NCBI GenBank assembly: GCA_946699065.1
Contig: CAMPDV010001546.1
Location: forward strand, 1-64,000
Length of the DNA: 64,000 nt
Origin: Loxodes magnus
Lineage: Eukaryota > Ciliophora > Karyorelictea > Loxodida > Loxodidae
Direction of reading: 5' to 3'
The notes under the pieces are model-generated. The model saw only the letters and a list, made by a program, of their open reading frames with translations, made no database searches and had not been told where the DNA came from. Each line of letters starts with the position of its first letter. Position 1 is the first letter of the stretch. Position numbers and translations under genes: made by a program. Shown piece after piece: positions 35,650-47,800 of the stretch.

Positions 35650-37110
35650 GCTAATAATGAATAAATGATACAATTTAAAGATAAAAGTTAGACTTATAAA
35701 TAATAACTAATAATGTAGCTTCATAAGACAAAGTAACTAACTAGAATTTAATAATCATAGTTAAATGATATTAACAAGTATCTTCAATGCTATTTAAACT
35801 AAATAGCTTTATTAATATTTATAACCTAATTAACATTATTAAACATTGTTATAACCAGACTAGTTTGTAATTAATCATTTCTAAGAATTAATTAAAGAGA
35901 TAATTCAAAAATAGAGTTTAAACTGAAGTATAATCAGAGTTAAAAATAATAAGATAGTTATAAAATTTAAAAGATTCTAACTATATAAAACTAAGCAATG
36001 CTGATGATATAAGAAAGTAAGAGATAATTTAGTTTAGTATATTAGCTGTAAATTATTTAAAAACTACAAAAGGAGTAACTGGAGTTATGAACAGAATTGA
36101 ATCAAGCATGAGATTAATTTCAAGAAAAGCTTTTTAAGTAGCAACTTCAACATTTAATAATTCATGTTATATAGACCTGAATTGATTACCTTTTAAGCAC
36201 ATTATGGCTATAAAATTCCTCAGATTTTACTATAAAATGAAATAAGAAAGTATTTATTTTCCAAGATCAACAATAGGCTCATTAATATATGGAAAAAAGG
36301 ATTTCAATACTACGATTAAGTGTAGCAATTATCAGACTTTTATAATATCGAACTGCAGAATTAATAGAATAATACCAATCTTAAAACTTTTACTAAACAT
36401 ATAAGAGAAAAAATGCAACAATATTTCTACAAAGTAGCTATTAAAAAATTTATGAGAATGAAAACAGCTAAAGTATATACTGAATAATTTGGTAATCTTT
36501 AACAATTTCCACAAATTACTTATACTAAATTAAACAAATAGTATAGACAAGAAATTATCAGTATATATAGACTTAGAACCTAAACTTATAATTTCCGTAA
36601 GGATCTTTAAGATCGTCATTATCCCATTGATAATCCATATTGTATGTGTGGAGAGTATGAGACTTTCGAGCATATCTTTAAATATGTGTACTATTCTAAT
36701 ATAATGAATTGATTATCGGAAAAGATTGAGAATTATGACTTAAGGCACCTTATACTATATGATCAAGAATATATAAATTCATTTTCAAGGTCTAAATTGG
36801 AGTATTTAGACTTATAAATCAAAATATTTCACAAGAAGCTAATGACAAGGAGAATTGAGATTCTAGAAATGGAGAAAGCAAAAAACGAAGAAGTTAAAGA
36901 TGAGTAGAAAGAAGAACTAATTAAAGAAAAATGATGAGATGTAAACAAGATTAAAAAACAATTTAAAAACATTTACTAACGTCTATAATTGAAAGAAGCA
37001 ATTCTTGCAATTAAAGACGTCAAAAACTCTTTTAGTTTAAATTTATTAATAGATTCAAAAACCATTCTGATATAGAATAAATATAGAAATGTTTAATTCA
37101 GATTTAATTA
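35650..37110 (+). mobile_element. LINE-X copy 2 (plus)
   Basis: Plus-strand frame reads YRLRTQTYNFRKDL, then NPYCMCGEYETFEHIFK, followed by a Lys/Glu-rich helical tail (LEMEKAKNEEVKDEQ) and LKEAILAIKDVKNSFSL. The CxCGE.ET.EHI motif is the standard C-terminal zinc motif of many non-LTR elements. The copy is homologous to 34050-35600 in inverted orientation and the two meet head to head near 35.6 kb. It is AT-rich, lacks a recognisable RT core and appears truncated. Confidence 0.65.
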
Positions 37111-37780
37111 AAAAAATCTAAATTTATTAAAAAATAACTATGCTTAGTTTTATTGAAAAATAAATTAAGCAATAAAATTAAGAAAATTATATAAAGATAA
37201 AATATAAAGCATATTTAGTAGAATTTTATAAATTACCAAGAAGATATTTAGAATGCTTATGAAGCTAATAAATATTATTACTTAAATAGTAAAATCCAAA
37301 TACATTTAAAAATTATATTTGTAAATTATATATCTAACGATAATTTAAGAATTTTCTTTATTTTTTAATTAAAGTCCATAAGTAATTTAATGTGTTTCCT
37401 CAATTTTTAATTAAATAAATTATCTTAAGATTCATCTAAAATAATTTAAATCTAGTAATTTTTGCTAATTATTTTACATTTTTTACCTAACAAAACAATT
37501 TTTTTTTCTCTTTACGACTTTAGCCTGAAATTAATTTTCTGATCTTTCGCATATCTTATTCGTGATAAATATCTAATTATCTTTAATTTTCTATCTAAGA
37601 TGTCTTTTTAAATAAATATAATATCTAATTTTTTATTTACCTTATAAGTATCACATTTATCTGATCTATTTCATATAAAGGCTAACTCTTTTCAAATAAT
37701 CACAAAATATGCGTAAAATTTATAAAAAAGAACTTCCTTGTGATTTATCCTTTTATATTTAATTTATTAATATATATAAA
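37111..37780. other. AT-rich DNA, nothing recognised
   Basis: Between the LINE-X copy and SINE-A copy 2; no gene or further element recognised. Confidence 0.5.
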
Positions 37781-38184
37781 ATGGATGTCAGCCGTGAAAG
37801 CCAAATTAGTAGGTAATCTGGTGCAGTGTATACTGCATTGCGAGTAATCTCACACTTGATGCCACCACGGGGAAGGGTGGATAAGTTCTGTTGAGAGATA
37901 CCTAACTTACCCCGAGGGTTCTCTCTAGCAGAATGAAAGTTTGACTGACGGGCCTTTTAATTAATAACTTAATAACTAATTCTTATTTGGACCTTATTTA
38001 AGAAGACTGAAGCATTTGACTCAAGATTCAAGACTAATTCTAATAAGAAGATTCCCCATTTGGATAAGCTGAAGTGACTCTATGGACGAAAGAATGAAAT
38101 CAAGCTTTTGAGAAATCTTTTTTTAATATTAAATATTAATACTAAAAGAGCTGCGCGCCAACTAGGTGCTACGCGCTCTATAAT
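37781..38184 (+). mobile_element. SINE-A copy 2
   Basis: About 404 bp, much less AT-rich than its surroundings. It begins ATGGATGTCAGCCGTGAAAG and contains the imperfect hairpins CAGTGTATACTG and CCACGGGGAAGGGTGG, then TGAAAGTTTGACTGACGGGC. It ends with AAAGAGCTGCGCGCCAAC...GTGCTACGCGCTCTATAATC and an ATTTATTTATT tail. It is about 90% identical by eye to 49360-49764. No obvious box A/box B could be fixed, so whether the head comes from a tRNA or another Pol III RNA is open. A possible AT-rich target-site duplication (ATATTTAATTTATTA vs ATATTTATTTATTA) is too simple to rely on. Confidence 0.85.
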
Positions 38185-40193
38185 CATATTTATTTATTAT
38201 TTAAATATGATTTTTTATAATAACTAAATGTAAAGTATTAGGAACAAAACACTAGCACTCATCTAATTAGTAGTAGAAATATTTTATTACTCTACTAATT
38301 TTTAATATTTTAATATTCTGTATTAAGAAATTTTATTTTTAAGCTTAGAAGATTTTTAATTTAATGTATTAAATAAATATTTTGCTCAAAATTGAAGATT
38401 ATGAAAAAATTATTATAAAGAATTTAAAGTGCTTCATGAAAAGTAGCTTTATGAAAATTAAATTTTATAAAAGTATCTAGTGATCACTATCAAATATTTC
38501 TAAAATGTCTCTATACAAAATTTAACTAATAAATTAATAGCTTTGAACTATCTAAATAATTAAAGCATAAACTATTAAATTCTTCTTTGATAAATTTTAA
38601 TTACTATGATTCATCAGCTAAGTATCTTCTATAATTATTCCATTCTTTTATTTTAGGAAATATTATAGAATTAGAAAGAAAATTAGTGAAGAACGCTTAT
38701 ATATAGAAGTGAAAAGGTAATAAATGATTAAATTAAATTGTCAGATAATAATTTTAAATAAATATTAGCCTTCTTCTCTGTCTATTTCTTCTATTATTTA
38801 AAATAAACATTTAATTTAGTTATCTTTAAATATAAATAAAATATCCTAAGACTTTAAATATTTTTAAGAACTTTCTCTAAAGAATTTAGCTATTTAAATA
38901 GATAATGAAATATCTTAAGGAACAGAAAAAATTATATTTCTTTTAATTCGATAATTTACATTATTAGATTAAAAAAAAAGTTTATTTAAGTTTTGATATC
39001 TTTAGGCAGAAAATATTTAATTTAAACAACAATAATTAATAAACTTTATAAAATAAATTTTATCTTAATTGTAAATATGCTAGCGTTTATGGACATATTT
39101 TAAAAAATCTTACAAAAGATTATTCTCTTTCACTTACTTTTAAATTCATAAATAATGAAAAAAGTTGGTAAAATGTAAAAATAAATATATTATCTATAGT
39201 TAGATATTTATAATATATTTCTTTTTAAATTTTTTCTTAATATTTTATTTTAGAATAAAAGAGATTTATTATATCTTTCTTTATTTTTATTAAACTAACT
39301 ATTTTGAAAATTATTAAAGTCATAATTTTCCACTTTTTTGTCTTTAACTCATTTTCTATCTAATAATTATTTATATGGAAAATAAAATAATTGAAACACT
39401 AAATTTCTATCAAATTTCTTTGCTACAAATTTAGATTTATTTAAATTTAGAGACTCTTATTAAATTTTGCTTACCTTAAAAGCAATGCATGTATTATTCA
39501 TTGAATAACCTGATTATAATTTGTTATAACTCTTAATTATTTTTTGCTATTTTTTTCCTAGTAAAATAAAAATGTTTGCATATTTCAGATTTTATAACTC
39601 TTCAATTTTTTATTCTTTTAAAGAACATAATTTCTTAAGAGATATTTTATTCTTTGTGCAAACATCGTTCTTTTCACGTTTTAATTTAAGATTTACTTAT
39701 TTGCAGCCTCTCATCAATAAATCCAACAATCTTTGAGCTTGAAAATCAAATTAAAGAATATTTATCAGGACTTTTTTTCTTATTTCTACCAAATTTTTAA
39801 TTCAAAATATATTTCTTATGTTTGGCTTTTATTTTTAGTTAACAAATGGTAGTGTTGAGTCTTATGTTCTTAGAAATAAGTTTCTATTCAATCCTTTGAA
39901 TTATGTAGTTACATAAAAATTGTTTACTTTCCCCTTTGAATCTTCTTTAGTCAATCTAGGAAAATAAAATTATTTAAGATTTTTTAATGAGAAATCTAAA
40001 ATCTTTATTATATAGTTAGTTGCTAATACGATTAAAATTAGGTATCTTCATTTTAGAATCTATTTTTTATTTAAGAGCTTTTCCTTCTTGAATATCTGTT
40101 ATCTACTTTTCTTTTATTCTAATAATTGCTGTGCTTTAATTTCTTCTATGCAAAACTTATTTTATCTATTATTCTTTAAAAAAGTAGAATTAT
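38185..40193. other. AT-rich DNA, nothing recognised
   Basis: No gene or element recognised on either strand over about 2 kb. The last 18 bp (40176-40193) are the left target-site duplication of SINE-B copy 3. Confidence 0.45.
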
Positions 40194-40506
40194 ATAGTTG
40201 AAAAGATGGTGGGAGCTGAGAATGACCTTCGTGACAACACTTTCTGGTTTTATGGCTAGGAACAAGTTCCTTTCCTGTCGCTGAGAAAGTCCCTGGTCAG
40301 AGTCATTTTCTGAAGAGATCACTGTTTTTGAGATTATCCTCTCTTGGTAGGGGCTTGAAGCCTGGCTGCTCATAGCGATGGAGCTCCCTAGCAGCTGTGC
40401 CTGGAACACAACAGGGATCCCCGTTATTCCATAAAAAGAGAGCGTCGGGTTGTGCGATCGGAAAGGAGTTTCCGGTCCAAAAACTTTTTTGGTTGAAATT
40501 AATTAA
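40194..40506 (+). mobile_element. SINE-B copy 3, with 18-bp target-site duplication
   Basis: A 313-bp element flanked by TTAAAAAAGTAGAATTAT (40176-40193) and TTAAAAAAGTAGAGTTAT (40507-40524), an 18-bp duplication with one mismatch. It contains the same landmarks as the other SINE-B copies: TTCTGGTTTTATGGCTAGGA, TGGTAGGGGCTTGAAGCC, AGCAGCTGTGCCTGGAACA, then a GGAAAGGAGTTTCC hairpin and CCAAAAACTTTTTTGG. The near-perfect duplication implies a relatively recent insertion. Confidence 0.88.
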
Positions 40507-40524
40507 TTAAAAAAGTAGAGTTAT

Positions 40525-41598
40525 TTCTGCGTATCATTGAAGCTAATTAATTTGAACTTAGCATCCAAAAAGAACTAATATAAATATAGATATTAAAGCT
40601 AAATTACTTGTAGACTTAAATAATTAAATAGAATTTTGTAATTTATTTTTCTTAGTAAATAGATAATTAAGCTAAATTTAAATAAAATGATTTATTGCTA
40701 AAAAATTAAATTACTAAAAGTACCAAAAACATTAATATTTAATAGATTTTAGAAATAATTTAATCTAATAAGCTTGTATATTAAATAGAGTCTTAATCAA
40801 GAGTTAAATACATCATTATTTTAAAATACTTCCAAATTATATAAATTGAAATAACTTAAAAATCTAAAAAAGAAACTAAAAAGTTTTATAATATAGTTGG
40901 TTATGAATTTCTAATACATATAACTATAGAAATGTTTCTTCTTAATATTTTTATTCTTTAAAACAACTATATAATATGGCTAATTTCCTTCATTACTAAT
41001 CTCATTCTTTTTACTTTGCATTTATAATTTTATTAAATTAATAAAATTCCTAACTTCAGAAACTCTAAATCTTAAATTATTTTTATCTCAAAGTTAAAAG
41101 ACTAGTAAGATCTAACTTATTTAGGATAAAATTATATTTCTTTAATAATAATTTTCTTTCAATTTATCTTAACTCTATACGTAAAGGTTAGGCTTATTTT
41201 ATTTAAAGCTAAAACATAGAAGCATTTTATCAATCTTTATTTCTTATTTAGATTTGTTTTTTTACTTTTTTTAAATATTTTCTTATTCTTAAATTTTAAG
41301 AGAAAACAACAAAAATTAAAATTTTAGCAAAAGCAGACAAATATATTCTTAGTTTTAGCTATATAATTATTATTTAATTCTAAGTCCTTAAGTCAGAATT
41401 AGTCATATTATAATATTTTTTTAAGTTTAAAAATATTAAATATTTCTCTCTATAATTCAAATCTAATAAATATTATTAAATTTAAGTATTTAATCATTAA
41501 TAGTATAAGTTTGATGATTTAAAGGATTTTGCAAAGTTGAAATAAGTAAGCTTATAATTAATTAATAAAACTTATTTAAACTAAGTTTTAAAAAATCT
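40525..41598. other. AT-rich DNA, n
   Basis: No gene or element recognised between SINE-B copy 3 and the first zinc-knuckle element. Confidence 0.45.
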
Positions 41599-41614
41599 AT
41601 GAAAAAAAGCTTTA

Positions 41615-42446
41615 AAAAAAAATAAAAAGATGGAGTTGGAACAAAGGTTTTTTTATCGAAAAGATTACTCGTAATACTACTGATCAATCTTTCTAAAATT
41701 AACAAACACCAACTAAGATTTAAAAGAAAAAATATTGCTAAATATCTGAAGAAAAATAACTACCTGTAAAAATTTCTAAAAAGAGGCATGTATTTAATCA
41801 ACTAATGAATTAAGACAAGGAATAACTCGTGGAGATTATTTTCGACTACAACGATAAAGTCGAGAATCTCGAGCATTATGTTATCAGTTTATAACAAGAT
41901 TTATAAGATCATGTGGAAGATGAGAAGCCACACACTGAATTTGTTACAAAATAGTATATTAATAACAGACATCAAGAAATAGAATGCGATATTGTTAGAC
42001 TAGATGAATTAATGGGAATAGACTTTTAAAAATATGAAAATGCCTTTAGCAAGTTAAAGAAATTAAGCAAAGTTTAGATAAATTAGAGAGCTAATAGCCA
42101 TAAAAAAATCAAGATTCAATGATAATAGAAGAACAACCCATGACTTAAGAAAAATACTTTAAAAAAAAGTGCTACATATGTGGCAGTCGATATCATCTTT
42201 GAAGAAGATGCTAAGAAAATAAGGAAATTAGAAAAAAGATTTGAAATTAATTGACCATGTTTTATCCTTCCTCGGATGGTTAATTATGATGTAAGAAGAT
42301 AACTCCAAGACCGTTCGGAAAGCTCGGAAGTGAATTTGGGTGGAGACACCGGGGAATCCGAGACCCTGTAAAAGGTAATACAGGGGGTTATGGATCTTTT
42401 AAGGGAACATTCCATTAACCTTAAAATTTTTAATTTAATTTAATTA
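41615..42446 (+). mobile_element. Zinc-knuckle-ORF-only retroelement 1, 16-bp target-site duplication
   Basis: An 832-bp insertion flanked by a perfect 16-bp duplication ATGAAAAAAAGCTTTA at 41599-41614 and 42447-42462. It encodes a Gag/ORF1-like protein: an acidic coiled-coil-like region, then a CCHC zinc knuckle CYICGSRYHLWRRC (C-x2-C-x4-H-x4-C, W = TGA) at about 42170-42211. A less AT-rich tail with hairpins follows (CCCTGTA...TACAGGG, GGGAACATTCC) and an AT-rich end. There is no room for a polymerase. The reading frame seems broken about once or twice. It is a non-autonomous element; whether its ancestor was a LINE (ORF1) or an LTR element (gag) is undecided, but the duplication length and absence of end repeats favour target-primed insertion. 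Confidence 0.8.
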
Positions 42447-42462
42447 ATGAAAAAAAGCTTTA

Positions 42463-44013
42463 GAAATAAAACTTTATGTCCTATGAATTAAAATCTAATT
42501 TATTTTATAAAAAAGAATTGCTAAAAGTTTTGTTAAATGCTTCTGTAGAAAACTTATACTTTAATTTTATAAAAAAATAATGAAAAAAATAAAGTTTCCT
42601 TATAATTAATAGCTATCCATAATTAAATTTCCTATCTTTTTATATATATTTTGTATGTTTAGAATAATTAAAAATCTTAAAAAATATAATTCTAGAAAAT
42701 TAGTAATTTTAGAAATATAATTAGATTTAGAATTTATATTATCTCCTTTTTAAATAAAAAATATAATAATTTATTAATTATAAAAATATTTTATTATAGT
42801 TCTAACTTTTCTTATTTATAAATGTATAAATAAACAATTATTTTGTCTTAAATATATTTCTATGATCTCTTATGGAATTTTTCTAATAAACTTATCTGTA
42901 AATTTATTGTCTAAGAGCTTTTGAAATCATCTAGATTGTTCTTACATTGACTACTAAATAAATTTCTGACAATTCCAACTAAAATAACTGCTATAATTAG
43001 CTTTCTTTTTTAATAAATAATAAATGAAAAATGAAATAAAATTTGCTTTAATATTAAAAAAGGAAATAGCTAATATTAAATTGTTAAACTTCAATCATTT
43101 AAAATTAATTCTTAATAAAGTTTTATTAAATAAACTATTGCGGTATATTATTATTCTTTATCTATTCATTTATAAAATATTCATTTAAAATTGCTTTGTC
43201 TAAAATAATTATTTTATATATTTTATTATCAATTTTTAAATTTTATTTATTAATCAATTTATAAGTTATATATCTTTTTCTTTCATAGATTTATTTTTCT
43301 ATCTTTTGTTTTATTTATATATTAAGTAATATAAATATAGTTCAATTATTTTTTCATATATTAATTTATTAATTTAAATTAATTTTTTCTCATAAAGCAT
43401 TATACTTAACCATAGTTTGTTTTCACGAAATTTGAAAGTATTCTTCAATAAATATAAATCTATTATTTTTGCTATAATTTTAGTTTAATAGAATATTTAT
43501 AAGAATTTCATCTTAAATAAATTATTTTTAGATCATTTTATTCTAAAATTTACATTATTTTTTTACTTCAAGGATATTCCTGCATTTTAAAAAATTCAAA
43601 TTCCTTGGAAACCAAACATACTTTCTACTTTTATCTTTAAATAGTTACTAAATACTATTTTTATCTGATATTAAGAAATAAAGATACCATTAATGGATTT
43701 GAGCAAATTACTTTACGTGAGATTCTCCAAAGCTTTAATTTTCCTTCGACTCAATTTTTATGAATTTTTTTATAAATTTCTTGCTAAATGATTCGTGTCA
43801 GAAATATTATTTATATTTTTATGCAAAACGCTTTATTTAATTTTTCATATTTTAGTCTTATAACTTGATAGATTTTTTAAACTTCGTTAATTGAATTTTC
43901 TCTTGCAGAATAACTAATTTTATGTAGACTTCAATTATTTAAATACTAAAACATAAATTTTAGCTTAAAATCTTAGCAAAAAATAAATGTCTAAATAATG
44001 AATAATTTAAAGA
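42463..44013. other. AT-rich DNA, nothing recognised
   Basis: Between the two zinc-knuckle elements, which point toward each other. No gene recognised. Confidence 0.45.
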
Positions 44014-44029
44014 TACATAGTTTATTACT

Positions 44030-44903
44030 AATAATAATAATAATATACTTAAAGTTATTAAGGTTTTGCATTTCCTGGAATTTCGACCAGTTCCTGCGGA
44101 CATTTTTTTAAACGTGGGTGTGTTCCACGACCTTTTTTTAAAGTGGGAGGTTACCACTATAGACTTCCAAGTGGTCTTGCAAAGAGTTTTTATTTATAAA
44201 TCCCAGTTTGCGTTATCCATAGTTTGTTAAGTTGTCTTCATGTTCTTTTCTGCTCTTATTCGTTTATTCTCTTTCATTATCAGCAGTTTCTTAATAAATG
44301 ATTATTTGATTTGCAATATCAGCACAGTTTAATTTCTCGTTTTTATTTCGTTCTTTTTATCGATAGTTTATTTTCTATTTTTTCTGGTCTTTAAATGAAG
44401 TTCATATCGATCATTTCTTTTCCTGGATTTTATTCTACTTTTGAGTTTATTGGTGTTTTTTCAATTTCCATTTTCGTGTCATATTTAAAGTTTTATTGTG
44501 ACTAAGTTCAGAGTTGTTCTTCCGTTATCAAATTGCTTTGAATGAGCTGTCTTCTGAGTATTAATAATTCGTTGTTTCAATCCTCTATGCTATTCATTAA
44601 TTCCCTTATTTTTTCTCCTTAGTTATAAGCTATTTCTTCATACTTTGAAATTAATTTTTACATTTGATCTAATTAAATTTAAAGTTTTTGATCAGCTTCG
44701 TTCTTAGATTATCTTATCTCTATAGGTCCTACAATCACTTTACCTTCTGATGACGAGCTTGACTCCTCTCGTTGCTATTGTTTTTTCTAAATTTCTTTTG
44801 CCCCTTTTCTCTTTAGGTTTTTAAGTTAATTCTTTGAGAGTCGAAGAGATTAATCCATTTTTTTATTCGTAGATATGAATAAAACCTTAAGAAATAATTT
44901 TAT
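44030..44903 (-). mobile_element. Zinc-knuckle-ORF-only retroelement 2, 16-bp target-site duplication
   Basis: An 874-bp insertion flanked by a perfect 16-bp duplication TACATAGTTTATTACT at 44014-44029 and 44904-44919. On the minus strand it has about 45 bp of 5' leader, one ORF from ATG 44858, a structured less AT-rich end and a (TTA)n microsatellite tail next to the left duplication. No reverse transcriptase fits inside, so it must move in trans, like HAL1 or other ORF1-only elements. The duplication is perfect and the ORF looks whole, so it appears young. Confidence 0.85.
44055..44858 (-). CDS. Zinc-knuckle ORF1/Gag-like protein of retroelement 2
   Basis: About 266 residues from ATG to a tandem TAA TAA, read with TAR = Gln and TGA = Trp before that. 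Order: a basic, Ser-rich N-terminus; a heptad-rich coiled coil at about residues 60-125; a basic linker; a CCHC knuckle CWYCKSNNHLLRNC in the last third (both W codons are TGA); a basic Gly/Pro-containing tail (RPLGSLQWQP). It presumably binds the element's RNA. No in-frame TGA occurs soon after the tandem TAA, so either those TAAs act as stops or the protein runs on into the flank. It shares knuckle spacing and an RP.G.L motif with element 1. Confidence 0.75.
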
Positions 44904-44939
44904 TACATAGTTTATTACTTTAAATAATAAAGCAGGCTA

Positions 44940-47800
44940 TTAAAAGAGAAATTTTATTTTGAAAATCTATTTAGATTTAGCTTTACCATATAATTATCAA
45001 AGAACAATGCTATTACTTCTATTGCCTACTTAATTAAACTTATACTAAGATTTAAAGCTATTTACAATAAAAGCGGTGTTATTTTGGCCAAAGGCAGCAA
45101 AAAAGAAATTAAAGAAGAATTTTACTTTTAAAAATAAGCGAATAATTAGAAGTTATATGGAAATAAAACTATTGCAACTTCTTTAATTTCTTAGATCTGC
45201 AACAGAAATTGGCTATATCACAGAAAATTATCCAATAAATCTTAAGTCTTTCAGAATTTTTCTAAGAAATAATTAATTCTCTAATCTAGAGATTCTTTAG
45301 TGTTAGAAAGGCTTTATTTGTAAGAAATACTAAATATGTATTTCCTTTTTTCTATTTCACTTCAAATAAGTAAAGGAAATTATTATTGTAGAAATAATAA
45401 GATTCTCATAGATTATTTCTAAAATAATTAACAAATAAATATATTTTTTTAATTGTATATAAGCACTTAAATCTCTTGAATAATTTCCTTAAGCTGGCTA
45501 AAATTTAATTTAACTTATTTTAATTTTCTCTAATGAGAAAGAGTTATGATAAAGCAATTCAAAAGAAAAAACCTATATTGCCTAATAAATTTAATTTTTC
45601 GAAATAAATATGAAATAATAAATTTCTAATGCTGCTAATAGATGCCAAAATATCCAATCCTAGCTATCAACAAAAAATAAAAATAAATATCTTAAAAATT
45701 ATTAAAAGAATGATATAATATAGCTTCTACAAAGAGCTATATAAATAGGGTAAATAAAATTATGAAAGTAATAGACATTTTATTTATTAGAAAAGAAGTT
45801 AACTTTTATTTCATTTGAAATTGTATTTGCGCAATTCTAGGGATTCTAGCGCTTAAATTGAGGGATATTTATTTTATGAAGGAAATACTAAAAATAAGAA
45901 AATCTAAATAGGAAGAATTAAATTTTTTAAATAGAAAGTTTTTGTAAACTTACAGGAAAATCTGAATTCTAAAAATATTAGCTAAATATGCTTTATCTGC
46001 CCTTAATAATCAGCGTCAACTTTAATCTTCTTTAATTTAAAAATATTAATATCTATACATCGATAATTACTTAAAACTTTCTTTTTAGTTAATTTTATAG
46101 ATGTTAAAAATAAGTAATATCTGTAGAAGTAAAATATCTAGAATAATCATCTAAAAAAGTAATTATAATAGTTCAAATATATCTAGATATTTTTAAGATA
46201 ACAGAATATTTCTATTAATTAATAACAATATGCAAAAAGCTTTAATCTAAATATTCTATCTTTATATTAGTTTTTCTTATTAATTATTTACCATTTAATG
46301 ATAACTTTTTTCTTAAAATTGTAAACACTTAAAATAAGGTATTTAATTTTACTAAAGTTATTTACATTTTTGTAGTTTAGATATTATTGCATATAAAATA
46401 AATAGTTTAAAATTAGCTAAAATCAAAGTTACTAAAATAATACATCCTTATATTTTAATATCCTTTAATCTACCATAGAAAAATAAGGTTTGAGATGACT
46501 AAAATTAATTTTTTCATCTATTTTAAAAATTAGCTTACATTAATGTTTATATTTCGCTTCAATATTTTATTTAAGACTTAAGGAAATAAGTTACGTATAT
46601 TATAAAAAAAATTATAAAAATTTAGCTATATTTCAATTCAGTAAAAATTCATTTTTTAAAGAATTGATCTACTATCTCAAACTCTTTTTTAAGCCATAAA
46701 TTCTATTTAAACCTGTTATTAGCAATCTCTTTCTTAATTTACTTATAGATAAAAATTTTGAGCCACAAACTTCAAATAACTTTCAAAACTTATCCCTTAT
46801 TTGTTTAATGTAAGAGTCAATTAATTTTCCTGCTTCTTTAGAATAAAAATCAATAACTAAGAAAATTAATTTAAATTTTAGAGATATCTATTCGTTTTCT
46901 ATTTAGGAAGAAACTTGATTCTTTAAATTGATATAATATAAAATGATGTAAAATTAGAAAAAAAAAACTTAAAAATAAAATGCAATTAATGGATTTTTCT
47001 AATTTTTTATAAGTCTCTATTATCTTTTCTTCACTAGCCTCGGTCTTACTTAATTTAGTTTTTATTCGTTTATCATTTTTCTAAAAATATTTGAAAATAA
47101 ATAATATTAATAGATAGAAGTTAAGTTAGCTAAAATAAAGTTTAATGTATTTAAAAAAATCTGATATTATAATTTAGAATAAATAAATTTTTTAGATGAA
47201 GCTTTAAATACACTTTTTTCAATAATTCAATCCTTTATTGCTTTAATATCCATACAAATTCAATAGTTATTTTTGATAACCTATCTTAACTTTCTAATAG
47301 TAATTTAATTGAAATAGTTTTCAAACTTGGAAAGGATAAAACTTTATGTTTTCTTGGTTATGCAAGGATAAATTTAATTTTCAAATTTCTTAGCATTAAA
47401 TTTTAGATTGTGAACTAAATATTTCAAATAAATTACCTGTATCTTGAAAAGTTAACAAGATAGTTATGAAAAGAATCAATTTTTAAAATTTTTACTTTAA
47501 TATTCTGAAATAAATTTAATTTAAATTATTTTTTCTTTCTTTGGTAAATCTTTCATTTTTTAATTTTTATTCATAGCAAAAATTGAATAATAAAAGAGGT
47601 GAATAAATATTTCTATAAAAAGATTGAATAAACCAACATAGAAAAATTAAGAAAATGGTTGCAAGAGATTTAAAACATAAAGCTGATTTATATCTAAAAA
47701 ATATTAAAAATGTACAAAATTTATTTGAAGAATAATTGAAAAAATCTAAAACTCGCTTAGTCATGAAATAAAAAAATTTGTTATATTTATCATTAAAATT
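44940..47800 (-). mobile_element. Ty1/copia-like element, degraded fossil (approximate limits)
   Basis: On the minus strand near 46160 a frame reads ITFLDDYSRYFTS, the signature around the first catalytic Asp of copia-type integrases. About 53 codons further, near 46000, another reads LLRADKAYLANIF, matching the second Asp region (RADN..EYL..F). The spacing is right for a DDE integrase. No intact reading frame spans the region, no terminal repeats were found, and RT motifs could not be located, so it is an old and heavily broken relic. The limits are rough. Confidence 0.5.

Noticed and set aside
42290-42440. A structured RNA gene (RNase P/MRP or SRP-like) in the less AT-rich segment with strong hairpins
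   Set aside because: The segment is continuous with the zinc-knuckle ORF and lies inside the target-site-duplicated element, so it is better explained as that element's 3' end.
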